64,000 bases of DNA from Gigaspora rosea (taxonomy: Eukaryota; Glomeromycota; Glomeromycetes; Diversisporales; Gigasporaceae): assembly GCA_003550325.1 (NCBI GenBank), contig QKWP01000062.1, positions 285,411-349,410 on the forward strand, in the 5' to 3' direction. This document shows, piece by piece, positions 56,835-64,000 of this stretch (position 1 is its first letter; each line of letters begins with the position of its first letter). The notes under the pieces are model-generated. The model was not told the DNA's origin. It saw nothing but the letters and a program-made list of their open reading frames with translations, and did not search any database. The position numbers were made by a program, and so were the translations under genes.

Positions 56835-56987
56835 GGGGAGTGACCAAAATCAGTTGATTTTTTAGGGAGGGAGGGGGGTAAAAAAAGTTAAAATTATATA
56901 TAAGAACCTGACTATTTATATATTAAGGAAGAGGGAGAGGGGTAGGCCTCTGATAAAAAATAATCAGGTGATTAATGACACTGCCCT
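56835..56987. mobile_element. AATCAGGTGATT Harbinger-like MITE, copy 2
   Basis: Ends GGGGAGTGACCAAAATCAG and GGTGATTAATGACACTGCCC are flanked by TAA on both sides. It is nearly identical in layout to copies 1 and 3, so it moved recently. Confidence 0.82.
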
Positions 56988-57516
56988 AAGGACATGACGA
57001 AAATAATCCGTGCAATATTTATGGAGTTATTATACCTTATGTATCCCAGAAATTTTATCAAGCCAAAGAATAAATGCAAACTTATGCTAGTGCTGTAACT
57101 GATTTTAACGTCAATTAGATGTAACTCGAAAATGTAATTATACATCGAAAAGTCATAACTAACATTTGGCGTAACATTTAACGTATCGTAACATTTAATT
57201 TGTGTCAAAACATTTGATATAATAGACCTCGTCGTATCATTGACTTCTTCCATTATTGATAATATCTGGCTTACATATGTTTGTACCAATATCTGATATT
57301 TCTGATATTTGTGTGGTAATATTTAACCTATGCTACAATATTTTATTAGAAACAGCGAATCTATTTTCTGGTTTTTTTTTTAATATTGGTAATAAAGTTT
57401 AATCGTGCAAAAAATTTGTTTAAAAATAAAATTCTTATTAAATACTCATTTGATATATTGCTATAACCTTTTATATGACAAATGACAGTTATTAAGATCT
57501 ACATCATTAAGACACT

Positions 57517-57705
57517 TTTGACGAGACGCCCGTCAATTTTATTAATTACTGGCAAAAACTTTAAACCTAGTTTTTTAACAATTTCATAATAATCAAGGGT
57601 TTGAGCTTAAATTCTTTTGGTAGCATCTACCAATAAAATAACTCCTTCACAAAGCTGCTAAGGAACGAGAAACTTTGTACATAAAATCTACATATACGTC
57701 TTCAA
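57517..57705 (-). pseudogene. Fragment of LepA/GUF1 (EF4) translational GTPase
   Basis: The minus strand encodes VDFMYKVSRSLAA, then after a one-base insertion in an AAG run near 57652, EGVILLVDAT. After an in-frame TAA near 57607 comes AQTLDYYEIVKKLGLKFLPV then NKID. This is the part of LepA/GUF1 between the G3 and G4 motifs: HVDFxYEVSRSLAACEG, LLVDA, QAQT and NKID are hallmark phrases of that family. Only about 60 codons survive, without G1 or the later domains. LepA is bacterial and GUF1 is its mitochondrial form, which stabilises translation at the ribosome. The fragment could come from the nuclear GUF1 gene or from an AT-rich bacterial source; sequence alone cannot decide. Confidence 0.7.
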
Positions 57706-57845
57706 ATGTTTGCATCTAGATTCTGCTATAACCTGTTGTATTGTTGTAACCACTATAACTAGTTATGGTTATTATGAACTAGTTATTACAACACTTTTAA
57801 CATGATAACACATATGTAATATGAGAAAGTAGTACATAGAACAGT

Positions 57846-57880
57846 TGGGACAAAGTTGGGACAAAGTTGGGACAATTTGA
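57846..57880. repeat. TTGGGACAAAG short tandem repeat
   Basis: Three copies of the 11-base unit occur in a row. Confidence 0.85.
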
Positions 57881-58224
57881 ATTTGTAAATGGAGTAATAA
57901 TATATTGTTAAAGCAAAACGTGATGATTGAGTTCTAATTAAACAAAAGCAATTTCAAAAGGAGATAAAAGAAAAAGTTAAACCAGGTGTGAAGCCTAATG
58001 ATCTGAAAAAATTAAAATGCTCTATAAATCGTTAAGTGAAAGTGTGAAACATAATAGAAAGGTTCATTAATACTTAAGTAATAAACATTAACGGTTCTTG
58101 CTATAAAGTTATAGTAAATACCTCATTTGGATGAACTATTTCTGAAATTTTCACTTTTGATTATTATAGACCTAAAAATTCAAGTAATTTTTTTAGTGGA
58201 ATTACTCCATTATATCTTCAATGA

Positions 58225-61200
58225 TAATAATAAAAAGTGTAAAAAAAAATTTTAGGTACCAACTGTACAATTTTTTTGATAGTGCCCAATACCGTCCACA
58301 TTTTTTGCAAGTTCTTTTTTGTTTGGTGGTACCAGATGGAGGTTTTTCATATGACGCTTTAATTCTCTTGGTACCTGGAGGTCGTCCTCTACCTTGTCGT
58401 CATTTAGGATTTTTTAGTTGAAATTCTTTTTCACTTGTAGATTCATTTGAGTGATTATCATCACTAGAACTATCTTCTGGCTAGTTGTGCTCCTGAACAA
58501 AATCCTCCAATAATTTTAAAAGGTGATCTGACTCGGATTTAGACTGTAATGCTTTACTTATTGCCTTCTTGCAAGTACTATGTAATGTCCATAAATTAAT
58601 TTTTGGTCAAGAAGGCTAAGATTTTCTTGTAAAAAGTCTTTTTCTTGATTATAAAAAGAAGAAGATATGGAATAGCATAATCAGGTGCTTCTTCACTTTC
58701 ATATTTGTCAGCCATAATAAATGTTTCTTGTGACGCATCCATATTTTGATAGTACTATCTAGATGGAATAAGACGAATATAAAACTTTGCCATATTAGTG
58801 TTTAGCATTACTTGAAAATAGTGCCTACAAATAATTTATTGCCGAATAATAGTTAGACATAAACAGAGGTGTGTATTGTTTTTCAATAATACAATAAAAT
58901 GTTTTGCAGTTAATGCATTTCCAACTTTAATTAACCATGCTTCAACTATATTTTTTCACCAACTACTTCAAACATTTGTTGTATAGTTGCTTGCTGGTTC
59001 TCAGGATTCTCTTCTTTGATATTAATCATAATATCATTCTAGAAAAAAAAGTTAAATTTATAATGCATGTATATAAAAAGTAACTGATTCACTTTTTATC
59101 TCATTTATACTTTTTAGACTCTCTATACTAATTGTTTGTGCTGAGTAATAAACCGATTGGTCAATTTCATCTCTTTGCATTTTTAACATATTTGAAGTAA
59201 GATATGTTTGACAACATTTGTCTATACGTATAAATAAAAAGTTTGCATGATTATTACTTTTGATAGAAGGAATCGCAAGTTTCCAAAATAGATATTCAGA
59301 TTCTTTATCAAGTATGTGATGTATTTCTTGTATTAATTCATTGAGTGAAATATTAGAATTATATAAAAATTTTTTCAAACATGCATTTGTAGCCTCTACT
59401 CTTGATCCTTCCAGTAAATTTAAAGCTTGTAAATAAATGTGCCCAGTACTCTTTTGATCTATATAGGTTGTCTAAATAAGGTTTAGCTCTTAGATAATCA
59501 TGAGCTAATTTTGTAAATCTGTTTTCAAATATAGCTTTTACTAAACTATTTCAATATTTATAAAATTCATAAGAAATTGACTATATTGTGTGTCTAGAGG
59601 TTTTCGAAGATTTTTGTGAAGATTCTGAGTTATGTGAAAAGCACAATGAATCGGGTACGTTGATTTTAATACTTCCTTTATAGCAGAGTCAATAGCAGGG
59701 TCAGAATCAGTTAGTATAACTGCAGGTTCTATACCAGTTGCTTTGACAATTTCATTAAATAGCCAAACATGCGATTCATGGGTTTCATCAATTAATAATC
59801 CTTAAGCGAGCAATATATTTTTTGTCAGTTGTTATTAAACCCAACAAATAGTGAAAGCCCCATACCATATCTGTTAATAAATAATAATAACAGGTAAGGG
59901 CAGTGTTATTAATCACCTGATTATTTTTTATCAGAGGCCTACACCCCCTATTTTTTAATATATATAGAGTCAGGTTCTTATATATAATTTTACCTTTTTT
60001 TACCCCCCAGAAAATCACCTAATTTTTGTCACTCCCCCTAAGAATAATCATACAACTAATTACTATTATACTTTATGTAACTTTAATTTCCTGCATATAC
60101 ATATTAAATCATTAAGTATTCATCGTATATAAATTAATAAGATAATATATAGTTCAAAATAACTATTATATACTGTAACTACCTATATAAATAAATAATG
60201 ATGGGTAAAAATTGAGTGTTGCTAATTCCAAACAGGAAAGACCATTGATATTGTACAAATAATCCAATATCTGGTATGCAATACATAAAATAATTATTTT
60301 ACAATTCCAGATTATTCTGCTAATACATATAATGATTATAATCTAACACTTTTTTTATTATAATAGAATGGTTTGATATTGTAAAATAATTATTTTATGT
60401 ATTACACACCAAGTATCAGATTAGTTGTATTATATCAATAGTTTCTTCTGTACTAATTTTCTAAAAGTTATTCTCTACAAACTACGTATCTATCAACATT
60501 ACATAGAGTTAGCATTTGATTAACAAATTTTTATCCTGTGTAATATCAAATAGAGAAAATAGCTTTCAGAAAATTATAACCAAAAAAATAATAGTCCAAT
60601 AATTATTAATTACCTGTTCGTTTTATGCGTTATATCATTAAATATGCAATCACTATACTGAATCCAGTTTTCAACCTGACTTGGCGTCATTCAAAATAAG
60701 CATGTTAGTGTATTATCATCATCCCAATCTCTAGCAACAATCCATCTAGAATCTTTTTTTTTTTGTTCATCAATCCAATTAGATAATGTTGCTGTATCAT
60801 TTAATAGAGCTTTGGTAGGTCTAAATTTACAAATTGCGGCATACAAGTCTTTGCTATAAATTAATTGTAAGGGATACTTCCCTTCTAAAAATTTCCTTTG
60901 GGCCGTGGCACCCATGTTACAGTATTCAGTCATAAATTTAATATTATCTAATATATCTTGATTAAAAATTTTATCCTGTTGAAATTGAATACTTTCCATA
61001 CTTAATTCATGGTTATGTTCATTTACAATTGTATTAACAGTAATTTTACCATTATTACTTGGACACGATACATTCAAATGCCAAAGGTATGAAATTTTTT
61101 TAGTAAATGTTTTTTTGCTTAGACTTTGATTCATATTTTTTTCTGTGTTCACAAATATAGCTTCTTCTTCAAACAATATTATCATCTTTGAATATACAAT

Positions 61201-61430
61201 CTTTTTATTATTTTAAAACCTCTACTTTTACTCCATTTGTCTAAAAACAAATCACAAATAATCCAGCTTGAAAATTTTTTTCCTTCATACAAACTATTTT
61301 CTTCCATATTAGCTTCTGTATAATTAATATCAACATAATTAGATTCCTCTATATTAGCTTCTATATAATTGATGTTGATATGATCCATAACTATGTAGCA
61401 AAAGTTGAAGATAATCAAAATTTTTACGCG
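58225..61430 (-). pseudogene. MULE-type transposase (FAR1-related), decayed
   Basis: Read on the minus strand from 61390. A FAR1-like zinc-binding domain comes first (KKFSSWIICDLFLDKW near 61230-61290, then RRSYICEH in another frame, then TIVNEHNHEL near 61010). Pieces of the linker follow, with a TGA at about 60688 in place of a sense codon and a possible donor near 60612. The catalytic core at about 59555-59800 has IDETHESHVWLFNEIV, ILTDSDPAIDSAI with the acidic DDE residue, and HCAFHITQNLHKNL. The C-terminal region is at 59058-59420 (EGSRVEATNACLKKFLY). A basic tail (RGRPPGTKRIKASYE) with a degenerate zinc knuckle ends near 58250. At least six frame breaks and stops are visible. A MITE (59886-60046) sits between core and linker. 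Complete MULE transposases move DNA with long TIRs; this copy is dead. Confidence 0.78.
59886..60046. mobile_element. AATCAGGTGATT Harbinger-like MITE, copy 3 (inverted)
   Basis: Ends GGGCAGTGTTATTAATCACC and TTTTTGTCACTCCCCC are flanked by TAA on both sides. It lies within the MULE pseudogene, so it came later than that gene. Confidence 0.82.
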
Positions 61431-61454
61431 TACATATGCATTTTGTAATAGCAT

Positions 61455-61920
61455 TCTTTATTACATACCTGTTGTATAACTATAATGCACTAGAAGCTGG
61501 ACATTCTCTGAAAAGGATATATATTAACCAATAGGAATTCGAATCAGATCCAGGATTATATGCACGTGATATTTAACATCAGCCAATTATAAAATAAACA
61601 TGCGGATGAACAAGGTAATCACCTATTACAGTATACGCAAAAAGTCACATCACATAACGTGGCATTTAGTATATTATTAATTGCAAGTATGTATCATTAG
61701 CATTGCTTTTTATGTTATAGGTAATTACCTTGCCCATTTCTAGTGACAAGTATTTTTTTCACCAGAATGATACTTTTTGATAAACTACTTTACAGAAACT
61801 AGCACTTTTTTTTTAATAAATTTAAAATAGTTTAAGATAATATTAAAGTTATTAATATTATTTTTTTTTATTAATAAAAGGTTATTTTAAGATTTAATAT
61901 CTAATAATAATGATTAATGT
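61455..61920. other. 5' flank of the MULE pseudogene, no gene
   Basis: It is AT-rich. An imperfect inverted pair with GGTAATCACCT / AGGTAATTACCT at 61613-61732 could be a small MITE. Confidence 0.35.
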
Positions 61921-62265
61921 ATCGGAGGGCTGTACCAGTGATCACAAGTAGGATTGACATGCAAAGCATTGGACCAGAGGGTTTAAATAGGCAATCCTCT
62001 AGTTGGGTTGTAGGCAGTGTTCGAAATTTCAGACTCAAACACTGTTCTCATGAGAACTCTGAGAACACTAATTTCGAACACTGGTTGTAGATATGGCAAC
62101 TAGTGTAGAACCTTCGGGCGGACTACTTCAATTAGACAACCAAAGTTGTACGTGTGGCTAGTTGTACTCTCATTCAATGTAACAATTGTGGGTGCGCCCA
62201 AAGAGGCGCCCTTGCTCCACAGGCTTGATTAAATAAACTCTCACCCAGAGCGGGAACTTTGACAT
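61920..62265 (-). repeat. LTR-like retroelement remnant, copy 2
   Basis: The reverse complement matches 21340-21700: CTCTTTGGGCGCACCC, GAGTACAACTAGCCACACGT, GAAGTAGTCCGC, CAACCCAACTAGAGGATTGCC. A TGTTACATTGAATG start is possible on the minus strand. It was interrupted by the 69-bp hAT MITE. Confidence 0.5.
62015..62083. mobile_element. 69-bp hAT-like hairpin MITE
   Basis: CAGTGTTCGAAATT on the left and its complement AATTTCGAACACTG on the right are classic hAT ends. The flanks GTTGTAGG (62007-62014) and GTTGTAGA (62084-62091) form an 8-bp duplication with one mismatch. The middle pairs too (GTTCTCATGAGAAC). Confidence 0.8.
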
Positions 62266-62399
62266 AATAAAAAAAAAAATATATATATATATATATATTT
62301 AATAATAATAATATTAGATTATAACTAATTTTTACCCTAGGTGATATCACCTATGTCAGGTGATCGTCATTGTTTACATGACACACCAGTTACACAACA

Positions 62400-62970
62400 T
62401 CAGATCTATAAGTATTTTTTTTTTTACCGTAGTTGCTTTTAGTTTATTGTCAGTATTAACTTCGTTTTTTTGGCTTTTAGATAACGGTTTTGTCGTCATT
62501 AGTTGGTATCATCGCTTTGGTGTCGTCGTTGCTTTGGTGTCGTCGTCGCTTGGTGTCATTGCTTCGGTATCGTATAGTTAGAATGCATTTACTTTTGAAC
62601 GTTTTTTTTAGTATCGCGTCTTTCTGGTCATCGTTTGTTGGTGGCACTTGTTGCTTCGTTTACGCAATTGCATTGCTTGTTGTGCCGTTAGTTAGTGGTT
62701 AGATCGTTAGAGTATAGTTATAATGCTTTTACCTTTGAGCTTTTTTTTTTAGTTTGTAGCATTTCACTTTTGGTATGTTTTCTTTTTTAGCACCGTGTCG
62801 TTGTTTTTTGGTGCCTTAAATTTTCTTGGCTGTCGTTTGTTGGTGTGGCACTTAGTAGTGCTTCGTTTTCTTGGCTTTTAGATAATGGTTTTGATGTTTT
62901 TTATTGTCGGTGTACGTCGCTAGTATCATTAGTTGGTATCGTCGCTTTGGTGTCATCACTATGGTACCGA
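62400..62970. repeat. GTCGTCG/TTGGTG-rich imperfect repeat
   Basis: TCGTCGCTTTGGTGTCGTCG-style phrases with GGCTTTTAGATAACGGTTTT twice (near 62475 and 62873). It is the inverse counterpart of 31560-32030. Two short plus-strand frames here are repeat by-products. Confidence 0.5.
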
Positions 62971-63189
62971 TTCTTATATAACTTCGGTACAAGGTTTTTT
63001 AATATCGGCTGATGATGAAATTTTGGTTTATTTTGATATGTTTTGTCCTATAGGGTTAGGTTAGGGTATGGGGTGCTAGTTAGATAATATACTGATGTAG
63101 TTCAAGTTCGATTTATTTAATAAAAAAAATTTTTTTCAACTTATTGTCCGAAATTGACAAAGCATAGGATCGATTTCTATTCACGTAAC

Positions 63190-63260
63190 AAAAAAATTAA
63201 TGTTAGGATTTGGGTTAGGGTTAGGGTTAGGTTCGGGTTAAGTTTAGGGTTAGGCCACTC
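63190..63260. repeat. Short TTAGGG-like tract
   Basis: GGTTAGGGTTAGGGTTAGG is followed by GTTCGGGTTAAG and GTTTAGGGTTAGG. It is interstitial and imperfect. Confidence 0.7.
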
Positions 63261-63439
63261 CAATTTAAATCTATGTTTAACATAACCCCCCCCTCTAGAT
63301 TGAGCAAATTATGGGGGGAGTTAAACAACATATATATATATAACTTTTAGATTCAAATTTCACTTTTCATATTACTAAAATGAACCCATACAGAAAGATA
63401 ACAAAATTAGAGTAGCTGTATGATACAGTCATGCTAAAC

Positions 63440-63676
63440 CTTGGAACATTATATAAGTTAGTTAGAATTAATTAGTAAAATTTTATGAATCATAAGATTT
63501 TATAGAATTTTATTAATAAAATTTTATAAAATCTTATTATACACAAATTTTTATTAATTAATTCTAAATTTATGCACTAAGTAAACTTGTACAGCTCCTA
63601 AAAATACATCAAATCGGCAGGGTTATTTTTATTTTACTTTAAATTTGAATAATAGATGCATAATTTTGGATTTTTG
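63440..63676. repeat. Third copy of the 11616-12250 foldback, truncated
   Basis: TGCACTAAGTAAACTTG, CTAAAAATACATCAAATCGG and GATGCATAATTTTGGATTTTT are present. The second arm is cut off by the SINE-like unit that begins at about 63677. Confidence 0.65.
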
Positions 63677-64000
63677 AAGGTGTGGAGCCTTAGAGAAGTG
63701 GTCAAGGTGTCACCCCCAAGCGGCAGGTTGACAGTTCGAATCCCACTGGCGACGTTTTGAAGTTAAATCTGCGTTCGGTGATTGTGGCTTATGAGCGGTT
63801 GGGCGCTAAACCTGTAACCTTGGTTCCACCATCTTGAATGGGAGCCTGCGGGCGCAATGATGTATGTGTTACATCGCAAATCCAGGGAACCAGAAAAAAC
63901 CCACAAGAACCCGTTTGGCAAGACCCGAGTTAGGAGGTAGTGAAAATCGGTCCTACGGTATGCACCAGAGAAGGCGGATACTACGATCGGAACGAACCTA
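63677..64000 (+). mobile_element. tRNA-derived SINE-like unit, runs off the window
   Basis: An A-box-like TAGAGAAGTGG (63691-63701) and a B-box-like GTTCGAATCC (63734-63743) are spaced as in a tRNA promoter, within a GC-rich unit. The T-stem does not pair well, so it is not a functional tRNA gene. It inserted into the foldback at 63440, whose arm it interrupts. No end or A-tail is visible before the window stops. Confidence 0.6.

Noticed and set aside
56972..57289. Minus-strand frame of 105 codons next to a MITE
   Set aside because: Composition is that of AT-rich repeat DNA, with loosely repeated GTAACATTTAAC phrases, and no domain. Its end reads into the MITE.

Overview
This 64 kb window is an AT-rich, gene-poor and repeat-dense piece of a eukaryotic nuclear genome. 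Split GT-AG introns, an F-box/WD40 gene, a SAM-domain gene with a nuclease-like tail, a coiled-coil protein that starts like a family I recall from arbuscular mycorrhizal fungi, decayed MULE/FAR1 transposase and protein-kinase relics, and CCCTAA-type motifs together point to a Glomeromycotina fungus (Rhizophagus-like). This assignment rests on recall of family style and was not checked by a search. There is one 907-base N gap (10709-11615) and a single N at 53162 flanked by an exact duplication.

Layout. 1-5430: tandem repeats, poly-T tracts and a long degenerate AT-rich satellite. 5431-15520: a near-continuous patchwork of foldback and terminal-inverted-repeat (TIR) elements, many nested. 17068-20393 (minus): the one clearly intact gene, a seven-exon F-box/WD40 substrate-adaptor gene with an open frame of 877 codons. 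21340-25380: retroelement remnants and MITEs. 25381-29108: a hAT-like element carrying a second 3.36 kb hAT-like element, both with perfect 8-bp target duplications. 29549-36090: further hAT-like, A-rich and foldback repeats, plus a small decayed gene. 36208-40641: an expressed-looking cluster holding a cysteine-rich fragment, a SAM/nuclease-like gene with two apparent frameshifts, and a coiled-coil gene with an in-frame stop. 40612-44160: a nested stack of at least seven mobile pieces that ends the coiled-coil frame. 44160-51900: mostly repeats, including a GACCCGGGTC array. 51926-61454: relics, namely a gene broken by a Harbinger-like MITE, a protein-kinase fragment, a LepA/GUF1 GTPase fragment and a long MULE transposase pseudogene. 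61920-64000: an LTR-like repeat holding a 69-bp hAT MITE, and a tRNA-derived SINE-like unit at the end.

The most striking pattern is in the mobile DNA. At least five hAT-like elements share a TAG-G-type terminus and 8-bp target duplications, yet each family carries its own short palindromic motif repeated below the ends. Separately, TIR elements with different ends share internal cores, and most carry telomere-like TTAGGG tracts inside. Both patterns suggest modular end-swapping. Coordinates of repeats are read by eye and are approximate unless target duplications are quoted.
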